From NCBI GenBank assembly GCA_017608575.1, contig JAFCFP010000026.1, positions 1 to 13,628 on the forward strand: a DNA stretch of 13,628 bases, read 5' to 3'. The DNA comes from Candidatus Iainarchaeum sp. Lineage in GTDB: Archaea; Iainarchaeota; Iainarchaeia; Iainarchaeales; DTGL01. The position numbers were made by a program, and so were the translations under genes. Numbering within the stretch: the stretch's first letter is position 1; every line of letters starts with the position of its first letter. Below the pieces are notes generated by a model. The model ran no database searches and had not been told where the DNA came from. It saw only the letters and a list, made by a program, of their open reading frames with translations. Positions 6,361 through 13,047 of this stretch are shown piece by piece.

Positions 6361-6657
6361 TTAGTGCTCGTTTAGCAGGCTTTCCAAGGCTTTTATTGCC
6401 TTTTCTTGCCTGCCTATGAGTTCAATGGTTTTAATGCTTGAGTGTTTTCCCTGTTTGATTATTGCTTTGCAACCAGTTATCCTGCTTAATTCCCTTTCAA
6501 TTTCAAGGTTTGCTTTTTCCTTTTTTGCAGGGCTTTTAACCCTTATTTTAAGGGTTTCCGTCCAAGGATCAAATCCAGCCACAGCAAACTCATCAGATTG
6601 AGCATTAACCTTTATTTTTATTATTACTCCTTTATTGGTTTTGCTGATTTTAAGCAT
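6361..6657 (-). CDS. DUF167 (YggU/UPF0235) family protein
   Basis: A 98-residue soluble protein matching the DUF167 family: N-terminal strand with IKIKVNAQSDEF (13-24), VKSPAKKEKANLEIERELSR (about 40-59) corresponding to the family's conserved PxxGKANxEL motif, and IKQGKHSSIKTIELIG (about 67-82) corresponding to its G-x-x-S-R-x-K region. The biochemical role of the family is not established. It is widespread in archaea and bacteria. The ATG at 6657 gives the full domain; no Shine-Dalgarno is evident. It is the upstream gene relative to dnaG on the minus strand, 54 bases away, and is divergent from hjc. Confidence 0.88.
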   Translation of the reverse strand: MLKISKTNKGVIIKIKVNAQSDEFAVAGFDPWTETLKIRVKSPAKKEKANLEIERELSRITGCKAIIKQGKHSSIKTIELIGRQEKAIKALESLLNEH

Positions 6658-6699
6658 TTAATGTCAATAATAAACGAACACTAATTCTTGTGCTTTTAT

Positions 6700-6709
6700 G
6701 TATATATAC
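6700..6709 (-). promoter_or_regulatory. Probable TATA box upstream of the DUF167 gene
   Basis: The self-complementary GTATATATAC lies about 47 bases upstream of the DUF167 ATG. A start about 26 bases from its centre would give a leader of about 20 bases. Because it is palindromic it could in principle work in either direction, but for hjc it would give a leader of about 80 bases. ATTTTAG at about 6761-6767 or CTTTTATT at 6777-6784 fits hjc better. Confidence 0.45.
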
Positions 6710-6799
6710 TTTCATAGGTTTTTAAAACCCTTTCCATTGGCTTTCTTTGAAACAATGCCTATTTTAGTTTTTTGCCCTTTTATTTGTTAGTGCTTTTTT

Positions 6800-6805
6800 G
6801 GAGGA
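6800..6805 (+). promoter_or_regulatory. Ribosome binding site deciding the TTG start of hjc
   Basis: GGAGGA lies 6 bases before TTG at 6812, a perfect Shine-Dalgarno core at ideal spacing. It is the main reason to accept the non-ATG start. Confidence 0.75.
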
Positions 6806-6811
6806 ATTTTT

Positions 6812-7225
6812 TTGGCAAGATACAGGAAAGGAGCCAATGCTGAACGCGAATTGATTCAAATGCTTTACGGTAAGGGCTTTGCTGTTGTACGCGTTGCTGG
6901 CTCTGGTGCTACTTCACTGCCTTGTCCTGACTGCCTTGCCCTGAGCAGGAAGAAAAAAATGGCATTTGAATGCAAGGCATGGAGTGGCAATTATTTGCAC
7001 ATTCCTGTAGAGCAAATGGATGAACTGGCAAACTGGGCTAACACTGCAGGAATTGAGTTTTTTGTTGCCTGGAAGATTTCAAGAGAGGGCTGGATTTTTT
7101 TAAGAAAAAATGCTTTCCATAAAAGCAACAAGCACTATTCCATAAGCAAAAAAAAAGCAAAAAGTAGCGGATTTCTATTTTCAGTTCTTGTGGGTGAACA
7201 AAAACAGTTAAAGCCTAAACAATAG
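6812..7225 (+). CDS. hjc: Holliday junction resolvase Hjc
   Basis: Structure-specific endonuclease that cleaves four-way DNA junctions symmetrically during archaeal recombination and fork repair; it works as a dimer. The 137 residues carry the nuclease-superfamily motifs. The N-terminal basic region KGANAERELIQML (6-18) has Glu11/Glu13, and GFAVVRVAGSGA (22-33) is a family signature. The catalytic Asp40 lies in CPDCLAL, and Glu53-x-Lys55 in FECKAW. The C-terminal part (about 63-100) includes VEQMDELANWA and W94 in GWIFL. The tail after residue 105 is lysine-rich. TTG at 6812 is chosen because of GGAGGA at 6800-6805 and the fit of the N-terminus to the family. The 3' end overlaps the convergent minus-strand gene by 11 bp. 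Confidence 0.94.
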   Translation: MARYRKGANAERELIQMLYGKGFAVVRVAGSGATSLPCPDCLALSRKKKMAFECKAWSGNYLHIPVEQMDELANWANTAGIEFFVAWKISREGWIFLRKNAFHKSNKHYSISKKKAKSSGFLFSVLVGEQKQLKPKQ

Positions 7226-7835
7226 TTGAACTGAAAAGCATTGTTATGCCTGTAAGGCAGATTATTATGAAAATAATTATTGAGTCAAGTGTTATTGTTT
7301 GGGCCATGACAAAAAAGAAGTAAAGCGCTGAACCCAAAAACGCCACTCCCCCTAACACAAGCAGCAATGTAACCCATTCATTTTTTGTGCCAAGCCTGCG
7401 CAATTGCATTTCCTTGAGTTCTCTTCTCAGGTCGTTTACTTCTCCGGCAATTTTGTCAAGCTTTTCATTCATTGCACTGTTTACTTCATTGACTAGCTTC
7501 ATTTGCTCTGAGAATTTCTTTTTCAGGTTTTTTGCCTCTTCCTCAAGGTATTCATCAACTGTTTCCTCCAAGCTTTTTTGGGTTTTTCTCAATTCTTTTT
7601 GCATTTCTGCTTTGAGTTCAGGTATTGCGCTTTCAACCTGCATTCTTGAAAGCTTTCCGATTTCTCCTTCCAAAACTGCAAACGTGTCCGCTTGGCCAAG
7701 CATTAAAAGCTTTCTCGCCTGCTCTGGTTGAACGCCTAATTCCTTCAATGTATCCATTATTTTCTTTTCGCTTTCCCCGCTTTTCACCATGTCCTGTATT
7801 ATTTTTATAATGCTTGACTGGCTTTTTGAAGCCAT
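7215..7835 (-). CDS. Coiled-coil protein with two C-terminal membrane helices
   Basis: A 206-residue protein of unknown function. Visible parts: a small helical N-terminal domain (about 1-48) in which SGESEKKIMDTLKELGVQPEQ resembles a UBA-like three-helix module, a long charged coiled coil (about 54-147), and two membrane helices at the C-terminus (about 154-176 and 184-203). The soluble part probably faces the cytoplasm. A GTG at 7844 would add three residues, but ATG at 7835 is preferred because AGGTGG (7841-7846) lies 5 bases before it. That signal is inside the last codons of the upstream gene, whose TGA ends one base before this ATG, so translational coupling is likely. Similar architectures occur in other small-genome archaea as uncharacterised proteins; I propose no function. 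Confidence 0.85.
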   Translation of the reverse strand: MASKSQSSIIKIIQDMVKSGESEKKIMDTLKELGVQPEQARKLLMLGQADTFAVLEGEIGKLSRMQVESAIPELKAEMQKELRKTQKSLEETVDEYLEEEAKNLKKKFSEQMKLVNEVNSAMNEKLDKIAGEVNDLRRELKEMQLRRLGTKNEWVTLLLVLGGVAFLGSALYFFFVMAQTITLDSIIIFIIICLTGITMLFSSTIV

Positions 7836-7836
7836 T

Positions 7837-8481
7837 TCACCCACCTATTGTTATTATTGTTTCTTCTCTTTTTATTACTTTTGTAGTTGAAAAAATTGTC
7901 TCTATTGTTGTTTTTCCCCGCTTCTTTGGTCTGAGTGAGAATTTAAACTCCTTGCATTCCCCTTTCTCCAAAGCAAAAGAATAGGTCATTGCCTTGCCTT
8001 CTAGGAAGCTTTCATCGGTTTTTATTTCAATACTTGCACTTGGAACGCTTTCACCAAAACTGCAGGCTGTGACAGCAAAATTGAATTCTTTACCAATTTC
8101 AGGTGGAGCATTAGCACTCAGCGAAATGTGAAACTTTGACTCTTCATCACTTTTTTTGACTGCCAGTATGTGAATTTCCGGATGGAATGGAGCGCTTGCC
8201 TTTATTGTTTCAATTGTTTCGTTTGGCGGCAGAAATATTTTTGCCCTGTCAAATGCACTGTTTGCCTGGCTTAATTCTCCAATGCAGTCAATTGTTCTGC
8301 CGAATTCATCATAAACCCTTATTCCTCGAATGCTCCTAATGCTTTCATTTTTTATAAAAAGTTCATCACCAATCCTTACAAATGCAAGCCCTGGCGAGAA
8401 AAGAAAATGCACCAATACAGCAAAGAACAGCACGTATATTAGGCTGAATACAACCACAGCGCGCTTTTTTTCCTTTATCAT
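7837..8481 (-). CDS. Membrane-anchored surface protein with CARDB-like beta domain
   Basis: A 214-residue protein with a basic N-terminus (KEKKR) and one membrane helix (about 8-28), so the rest is probably outside the cell. The exterior part is beta-rich. A region with LFIKNESIRSIRGIRVYDEFG (41-61) is followed by a C-terminal segment (about 115-214). That segment, with SLSANAPPEIGKEFNFAVTA and a GECKEFKFSLRP stretch, resembles CARDB/Ig-like surface modules. Cysteines at 66, 140 and 176 could form one disulfide. The ATG at 8481 is 25 bases from the centre of a TATA-like element, suggesting a leaderless mRNA. It is followed at one-base spacing by the coiled-coil membrane gene, which suggests that the two act together. 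Exact function unknown. Confidence 0.82.
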   Translation of the reverse strand: MIKEKKRAVVVFSLIYVLFFAVLVHFLFSPGLAFVRIGDELFIKNESIRSIRGIRVYDEFGRTIDCIGELSQANSAFDRAKIFLPPNETIETIKASAPFHPEIHILAVKKSDEESKFHISLSANAPPEIGKEFNFAVTACSFGESVPSASIEIKTDESFLEGKAMTYSFALEKGECKEFKFSLRPKKRGKTTIETIFSTTKVIKREETIITIGG

Positions 8482-8500
8482 AAATGTATTGTTTTTTCGT

Positions 8501-8510
8501 TTTTATTAAG
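8501..8510 (-). promoter_or_regulatory. Possible leaderless promoter for the gene starting at 8481
   Basis: Minus-strand CTTAATAAAA is centred about 25 bases before the ATG at 8481, within the 38-base gap after pth2. This is the spacing expected if transcription starts at or next to the ATG. No Shine-Dalgarno is visible before this ATG, which fits. Confidence 0.5.
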
Positions 8511-8519
8511 CTTTTTGCT

Positions 8520-8873
8520 TTACAATAGTTTGAGTTTTGAAGTGATTTTGTCAATTTCTTTCTCTGGCGCTGGACCAATTGCAATACAAGTGGGAGTGCC
8601 TTTTTTTATTTGTGTTCTGCCAGCATCCCTTATAAGTGCGCGTGGCAAGCCTTTGGCTTTTTTGTAATATGAAAAAAGTTCCGCCTTGCTTTCAACCCTT
8701 AAAACGATTTTCTCCATTCCAGTTTTTTTCCATTCATTGACCCAGTTTGCTTTTTTTTCAATGGCTTTTTCAAATGCCTCTATTGCTACATGAGCGCACT
8801 GCGCTGCAATCTTACCTTTGCCCATGCCAATGTCCTTTCTTACAATAATTGCCTGCTTGAAGTTCATGCACAT
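8520..8873 (-). CDS. pth2: Peptidyl-tRNA hydrolase, Pth2 type
   Basis: Releases tRNA from prematurely dissociated peptidyl-tRNA; the Pth2 fold is the archaeal/eukaryotic form. The 117 residues match the family throughout: KQAIIVRKDIGMGKGKIAAQCAH (6-28) with the conserved lysines and His28, then LPRALIRDAGRTQI (76-89) with Asp83 and Thr87, then IAIGPAPEKEIDKITSKLKLL at the C-terminus. Length is standard. Two ATGs are possible (8873 and 8867); the family usually begins just before KQ, so either fits. No Shine-Dalgarno precedes them, but TTTTTAAG on the minus strand (8891-8898) lies 22-28 bases upstream, so the mRNA is probably leaderless. Divergent from the surface protein gene at 8972; first of three genes in the same direction. 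Confidence 0.96.
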   Translation of the reverse strand: MCMNFKQAIIVRKDIGMGKGKIAAQCAHVAIEAFEKAIEKKANWVNEWKKTGMEKIVLRVESKAELFSYYKKAKGLPRALIRDAGRTQIKKGTPTCIAIGPAPEKEIDKITSKLKLL

Positions 8874-8890
8874 TTATTGAATGCACATGC

Positions 8891-8898
8891 CTTAAAAA
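8891..8898 (-). promoter_or_regulatory. TATA box of pth2
   Basis: Minus-strand TTTTTAAG is centred 22 bases before the first ATG and 28 before the second. This is consistent with a leaderless transcript and with the absence of a Shine-Dalgarno. Confidence 0.5.
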
Positions 8899-8923
8899 TT
8901 GTTATTGTTTTCACTTCAGGAAC

Positions 8924-8933
8924 TTTTTTATAC
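8924..8933 (+). promoter_or_regulatory. TATA box for the surface protein gene at 8972
   Basis: TTTTTTATAC is centred near 8929, so a start near 8955 is expected. That gives a leader of about 17 bases containing the ribosome binding site at 8961-8966. Confidence 0.55.
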
Positions 8934-8960
8934 TGGAAATGCCTATTTAATTTGGTTTAA

Positions 8961-8966
8961 AGGTGA
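8961..8966 (+). promoter_or_regulatory. Shine-Dalgarno AGGTGA deciding the start at 8972
   Basis: AGGTGA lies 5 bases before GTG at 8972 and overlaps the alternative GTG at 8963. A start at 8963 would be inside its own binding site, so the downstream GTG is preferred. Confidence 0.65.
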
Positions 8967-8971
8967 GTGTA

Positions 8972-10729
8972 GTGCTTAAACAGCTTATTGCCTTGTTTGT
9001 TTTTTTAGTCATCATTGTTAGTGTTACAGCTCAGGAAACTGATTCAGATAATGATGGCATTCCAGACAAACAGGAATTGATTGATGGCACTAACCCGCAT
9101 GATGCATCAAGCAATAAAATTGAACTCGTAATAGTTGGCACTAAGGCAATAGGTGAAACAATTGAGATTTTTCTCCAACACCCAGCGCTTGGAAAAATAA
9201 AGAATGTGCAATTCACAATAACAGTAAAAGAGGGTTCTGAGGGTTCAATTTCAATGAATTCAAGCAATGCGGGTTTTGTTGAATTCACTATTTCAAAGCC
9301 GGGGTTGCACGAAATAATTGCAAAAAAAGGCAGTTTTTCCATCCATTCTTATTTTATTCCAGCATGCAAGTTAGAGCTCGCTCCAATTGCTGGCTTTTCG
9401 TTTCAATTACAGTTAATGGTTTTCTTCCTTTCAATTGTTATTGCCGCACTTGGCTTTTCTGCTTTTTTTAACCTGCTTGAAACAATTGACCCAGAGTATC
9501 CTTTAAGGCAATATCCTTTCTTCTTCTCCGCTTTCTTTGGAGTGTCACTTTTTATTATTTCTTTCCTTATTTCCCTTCGGGTTTCCATTATTAATTCACT
9601 GCTTTTTGATTTTGTGTTAATTGTTTTGCTGGTCTTGCTTATAAGGTACCTTAAAGGAAAGAGAAAAATAGAAGACAAAGGCACTGCAATTGAAGCATTG
9701 TCTTTTCTCAAATTATTGCCTGATTTCTTTGATAGAGCATTGGGCAGGATTTCAAAAAGCAAGGCACGCCAGCTTGAAATGGAGAAAATGAAAAAACAGA
9801 TTTCAAAAAAAGTGGAAAAATTCAAGACAGTTAGCACTGAGGAAAAGCGTTTCAAAAAACAGCACGTTCTCGAAATGGCGAGTGAATCAATTGCTTCTTT
9901 CAACAAGTATCTCTTGTTGCTTGTTGGCTCAAAAAAGCCAGTAATGCAGAATAAGGCAATTGAACCAAAAAAAAGCGTTCAAGAAATAGTAAAAGAACGC
10001 AAGATTGAAACAATGATTTCAGACATATTTGATCAGCTTTCATCAGAGCCATTGCCTGAACAAGCGCAAGCAAAAAAGAAAGAAAAACCAAAAACTGAAA
10101 AGAAAGCCGTGTCCAAACCAGGCTTTTTCCCTTCTTTCCTTGCAAGGCTTTCATTACTTAAAAAAACAGGCATTACTGCTCCGCCAAATGTTTTGATTGA
10201 ATTGTTTGATTGCTTTGGAAACGAGCTTAAAGCCAAAGAGGCACAGTTTTTCCTTGAAGGCAAAAAAATAAAGCCGGTTAAAATTGACAACAACAGGGCT
10301 TTCTTTAAATTAAAAAAAGGCAGGCGAAGGTTTCATGTGAGGCTTTTGGGGTTTGTTGATTTGCCATTGGAATTGAATGTTGAGGGCAGTTCTATAAATG
10401 TTAGGGCTGAATTAATGCATGATGTAAGGCTTTTAATAGTTGACTCTGCTGGGAATCCGTTGGATGATGCATTCATTAACATTTCCTCGGGCAAAAAGAA
10501 GGCAGTTGATGTTAACTCTGAATTTATATGGAAGACACCTCATCCAACGGGCGCTCCCTCTGGCACTGCTCTCATAGCGCTTAATCCATTAAAGTTGCCT
10601 GGAAAAATGCTGTCAATTAAGATTGTAAAAGCAAACTATTCAAAGAAAGAAATCCTTATTCCAGCAAAGAGAGTTTCTTCTGCTGAACAGTTAAAGAAAA
10701 CAATTGAGCTTGAAAGAATAGTAAAATAG
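8972..10729 (+). CDS. Large membrane protein with Ca-binding repeat, three helices and C-terminal beta region
   Basis: A 585-residue protein (588 if GTG 8963 is used; numbering below is from 8963). A signal-peptide-like segment (8-23) is followed by a thrombospondin type 3-like calcium-binding repeat, DSDNDGIPDKQELIDGTNP (27-45). A beta-rich exterior domain follows (about 52-140), then three membrane helices (about 149-171, 185-206, 211-230). After them come a basic helical/coiled-coil region (about 231-320), a Lys/Glu-rich linker (325-385), and a beta-rich C-terminal region (about 407-570). The last part, with VRLLIVDSAGNPLDDAFINI (488-507), resembles carboxypeptidase-regulatory-like modules. 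If the signal peptide is cut and there are three helices, the C-terminal half is cytoplasmic, which is unusual for such modules. Not assigned to a named family; 76 bases ahead of another surface protein gene on the same strand. Confidence 0.87.
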   Translation: MLKQLIALFVFLVIIVSVTAQETDSDNDGIPDKQELIDGTNPHDASSNKIELVIVGTKAIGETIEIFLQHPALGKIKNVQFTITVKEGSEGSISMNSSNAGFVEFTISKPGLHEIIAKKGSFSIHSYFIPACKLELAPIAGFSFQLQLMVFFLSIVIAALGFSAFFNLLETIDPEYPLRQYPFFFSAFFGVSLFIISFLISLRVSIINSLLFDFVLIVLLVLLIRYLKGKRKIEDKGTAIEALSFLKLLPDFFDRALGRISKSKARQLEMEKMKKQISKKVEKFKTVSTEEKRFKKQHVLEMASESIASFNKYLLLLVGSKKPVMQNKAIEPKKSVQEIVKERKIETMISDIFDQLSSEPLPEQAQAKKKEKPKTEKKAVSKPGFFPSFLARLSLLKKTGITAPPNVLIELFDCFGNELKAKEAQFFLEGKKIKPVKIDNNRAFFKLKKGRRRFHVRLLGFVDLPLELNVEGSSINVRAELMHDVRLLIVDSAGNPLDDAFINISSGKKKAVDVNSEFIWKTPHPTGAPSGTALIALNPLKLPGKMLSIKIVKANYSKKEILIPAKRVSSAEQLKKTIELERIVK

Positions 10730-10763
10730 CCTGCTTGCTGCCGCCAAAAAAGGGAAACAAACA

Positions 10764-10773
10764 TTTTTATAAG
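10764..10773 (+). promoter_or_regulatory. TATA box for the surface protein gene at 10806
   Basis: TTTTTATAAG lies in the 76-base gap after the preceding gene. A start near 10795 would leave a leader of about 11 bases containing GAGTGG (10794-10799), a weak ribosome binding site. A second AT-rich stretch (GTATATTAT, 10782-10790) is too close to the ATG for a TBP site. Confidence 0.55.
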
Positions 10774-10805
10774 CCAAAATAGTATATTATTTTGAGTGGA
10801 ATAAA

Positions 10806-12353
10806 ATGGAGCCAACGGATTTTATTTTCAGTGCAGTATTGTTTGCTGCAACCATTGCGTTTGTTTTTTATGCAATTCCTCATTTTATTCCACAGCCATC
10901 AAAAGAGCCTGTTGAAAGTCAAATAAATGAAGTGCTTGATTCAGTCACAAGAGACATTGACGTGCAAACAGTTGTAATAAAAGCTGACTGCAATTCTGAA
11001 GAATATGACTGCAATTATGTTTACCCGGTTGAAATAGATATCAATTCCTCTTATGTTAACATGTTAAGCCAGTATTTTACTATTGTTGGAAACAAAATGT
11101 ATTCAATTGGCACTATTGGACAGGAAAATAAGGTTTTTCTTTTCCCAACGCAACAGTTAACAACCGACTACAACACGCAATCTCTTTCTCTTTCCCTTTT
11201 GCAGATTGAGGGTGGCTACCGTGTTACAAACAATTACCTCCAGGCAGATGTTTTTCCAAGGAGTGCAACGATTGATTTTACTGATTCAAGTACAACAGAC
11301 CTTTTAATGAGCTATGATGATATCAATCTTTCAGTTATTTCAAACACCAAAACACTCATTAAACTCGGCGATGAAAACAACGAGTTTTATTTTTATTTCT
11401 TTCCCAATTCCCCGGAATTCTGGCTTGATGCACCGGATGACTACAATATTGAAATAAAGCCAGCACAGCTAATGTGGCGTTCTGATGTTAACACTGGAAG
11501 CCTTTCTGAAGCTCAATGGTACACTGAATCAGGCAATACCTCCTGGCATTATCGCATTCCAATAACGGTGAATTCCCTTTCATGCAGTCGTTCGAACACA
11601 GTAGTGCAAGAGGACATTAATTTTGTAAAAGTAAAACAATTACTGAATGCTGTTCAGAGTTCAGTGGACACTGACAGTTTCAGGCTTGTAGAATATTCTA
11701 ATGGTTCAGCTATTGATTCATCTGTTCCATTCAGTGTTCAGTTCAATCAATCAACAGACCAGGCTGTTCTCACATGGCAGCTTACAGGCACAACAAATGC
11801 AAACACTGTAAGGGAATACATGCTTTACTTTGATTTCACTGATTACCCGAAAACAACGGCAAGTTTTAGTTCTCTTACCTATTCAACGCTTTCATGCCCT
11901 GTTTTTATTTCCCAAGCACAACCGCAATCCCAATCAACGGTTGTTTCAACTGTTACTTCCCAAGTAATACTCCACAACCCAAACACTATTGCGATTGAAA
12001 CTGAAAGTGACACTACCCCTGAATGGGATTATGACCAGTACGAGTACAGAATTCCTTTTACTTTTGATTCAGGCAAGCAAACCCGCACAGACCAGAATGT
12101 TTCTACTTCGATTGATTTTGATGAAGAATTTGCCAATGTTGGCTGCAGTCAATGCACTTTGAATGAGTCAAGTGTTCGCTTGGTAGAGGTGAACAACCTT
12201 GAAGAAGGCTCAGTTATTTCAGTGCTTTCTTCACAACAGTATTCCCTTAACTATAATGCCACCACCCATATAGGCAATCTTTCATGGATTGTTTCAGGCA
12301 CAACTCCGCCAAGAACAAAACGTTATTATTATTTGTATTTTGATAATGCCTGA
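10806..12353 (+). CDS. Anchored surface protein with two DUF2341-like repeats
   Basis: A 515-residue protein with an N-terminal membrane helix (about 7-28) and a long polar, Ser/Thr/Asn-rich exterior part rich in potential N-glycosylation sequons (for example NSS at 80-82, NLS at 491-493). The region 30-240 is unassigned. Two related modules follow. The first starts with SWHYRIPITV (246-255) and closes with REYMLYFDF (336-344). The second starts with YEYRIPFTF (412-420) and closes with RYYYLYFDN (506-514). The W/Y-YRIP opening and the Y-x-LYFD closing are hallmarks of DUF2341-type beta domains, common in archaeal surface proteins and thought to bind ligands or sugars. The TGA comes directly after the second module, so the protein may have lost a C-terminal part. 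The 3' end is 3 bases from the convergent regulator gene. Surface role inferred. Confidence 0.85.
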   Translation: MEPTDFIFSAVLFAATIAFVFYAIPHFIPQPSKEPVESQINEVLDSVTRDIDVQTVVIKADCNSEEYDCNYVYPVEIDINSSYVNMLSQYFTIVGNKMYSIGTIGQENKVFLFPTQQLTTDYNTQSLSLSLLQIEGGYRVTNNYLQADVFPRSATIDFTDSSTTDLLMSYDDINLSVISNTKTLIKLGDENNEFYFYFFPNSPEFWLDAPDDYNIEIKPAQLMWRSDVNTGSLSEAQWYTESGNTSWHYRIPITVNSLSCSRSNTVVQEDINFVKVKQLLNAVQSSVDTDSFRLVEYSNGSAIDSSVPFSVQFNQSTDQAVLTWQLTGTTNANTVREYMLYFDFTDYPKTTASFSSLTYSTLSCPVFISQAQPQSQSTVVSTVTSQVILHNPNTIAIETESDTTPEWDYDQYEYRIPFTFDSGKQTRTDQNVSTSIDFDEEFANVGCSQCTLNESSVRLVEVNNLEEGSVISVLSSQQYSLNYNATTHIGNLSWIVSGTTPPRTKRYYYLYFDNA

Positions 12354-12356
12354 CAG

Positions 12357-12959
12357 CTAAATTATTTTTTCATTCCATACTTCCTTGAAGAGATGCTGTG
12401 CTGCAAAAGCCATGTTGTCGCACCCCAAATCAATTGCAGTGCGGACTTTTTCTGTTATGATTCTGCCATTCCATTCAATGCTGGTAACGGGCAAATCCTC
12501 TTTATACAAGTAGAGTGTGGATTTATTGCCAGTGAATTTTCCCAGTTCTTTTAGCACGTCTTTTTCCGCTTGTTTTCCAACATAGGCACAAACTCTGCCT
12601 GTCTTAATTTTTGGAATAAATTGTTCCAATGCCGAATCAAGACACAAAATGCCTTTGCCTTTAAGGAATTCAATTAATGAATCCTTTTCCAGTGAAGTGT
12701 GGGTTTTTTTAATAAGTGAGTCCTTCATTGCTCTGTGCTGGGCAATGCATTCGATTATTTTTTGGGCGTTTTTTATTGAATAAAATGCATTCTCTTTTGA
12801 AATCATTTTTTCTTTGAGCAAAAATTTTGTGACCTTGTTGACTTGGCCAAGAGAAACGCCTAGTTCTGAACTAACGGAAAGCTGGGTGAATTTTCCCAAG
12901 CGGAGCATTCCTTCAATTATTTTAAACGTCACTGGCTTTGAAAAATCGATTGATTTCAT
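12357..12959 (-). CDS. Winged-helix regulator, possibly AbiEi-antitoxin-like
   Basis: A 200-residue protein. The N-terminal part (about 8-65) reads as a winged helix-turn-helix: TFKIIEGMLRLGKFTQLSVS, then SSELGVSLGQVNKVTKFLLKE with the recognition helix around SLGQVNKVTKFL. The C-terminal part (about 85-200) is alpha/beta and ends in EKVRTAIDLGCDNMAFAAQHL. That recalls the T-x-x-DL region of AbiEi-type antitoxins and related regulators, where DNA binding is linked to a second domain. This similarity is by eye only, and no AbiEii-type nucleotidyltransferase toxin is in the window. Start: ATG 12959 is chosen over GTG 12968 (203 residues); a TATA-like element at 12988-13000 would put transcription start at about 12967, so a leaderless GTG start is also possible. 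It is divergent from the small gene at 13048. Confidence 0.8.
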   Translation of the reverse strand: MKSIDFSKPVTFKIIEGMLRLGKFTQLSVSSELGVSLGQVNKVTKFLLKEKMISKENAFYSIKNAQKIIECIAQHRAMKDSLIKKTHTSLEKDSLIEFLKGKGILCLDSALEQFIPKIKTGRVCAYVGKQAEKDVLKELGKFTGNKSTLYLYKEDLPVTSIEWNGRIITEKVRTAIDLGCDNMAFAAQHLFKEVWNEKII

Positions 12960-12968
12960 TTCACTCAC

Positions 12969-13047
12969 TTATTAATTGCCTGTTAGTTTTTTTAAATGCT
13001 TTCTTGGCTGGTTAACAATAATAAGCTTTTCAGTGCATTTGTTTTTT
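12969..13047. promoter_or_regulatory. Divergent promoter region between regulator and small gene
   Basis: The 79-base AT-rich gap holds a minus-strand TATA-like ATTTAAAAAAAC (near 12988-13000), about 26 bases before 12968, and a plus-strand ACAATAATAAG (about 13014-13024), about 28 bases before the ATG at 13048. Both distances fit nearly leaderless transcripts. An HTH protein transcribed from here would be well placed to regulate itself and its neighbour, but I see no clear operator dyad. Confidence 0.4.

Noticed and set aside
8366..8584. Minus-strand 72-codon frame across the pth2/surface protein gap
   Set aside because: It overlaps the conserved end of pth2 and the anchor of the next gene in another frame, and the translation has no recognisable features.
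9031..10293. Minus-strand open frames opposite the large surface protein gene
   Set aside because: They mirror the plus-strand coding sequence, have compositions expected from antisense reading, and have no supporting start signals.
10806..10890. Class III (pilin-like) signal peptide on the DUF2341-like surface protein
   Set aside because: No basic residue precedes the hydrophobic stretch and no [KR]-[GA] cleavage site is present; it reads as an ordinary N-terminal anchor.
12976..13047. N-terminal extension of the 97-residue protein with a hydrophobic segment starting at TTG 12976
   Set aside because: It would cover the divergent promoter gap, has no ribosome binding site, and the hydrophobic stretch comes from T-rich promoter DNA; ATG 13048 fits the TATA spacing.
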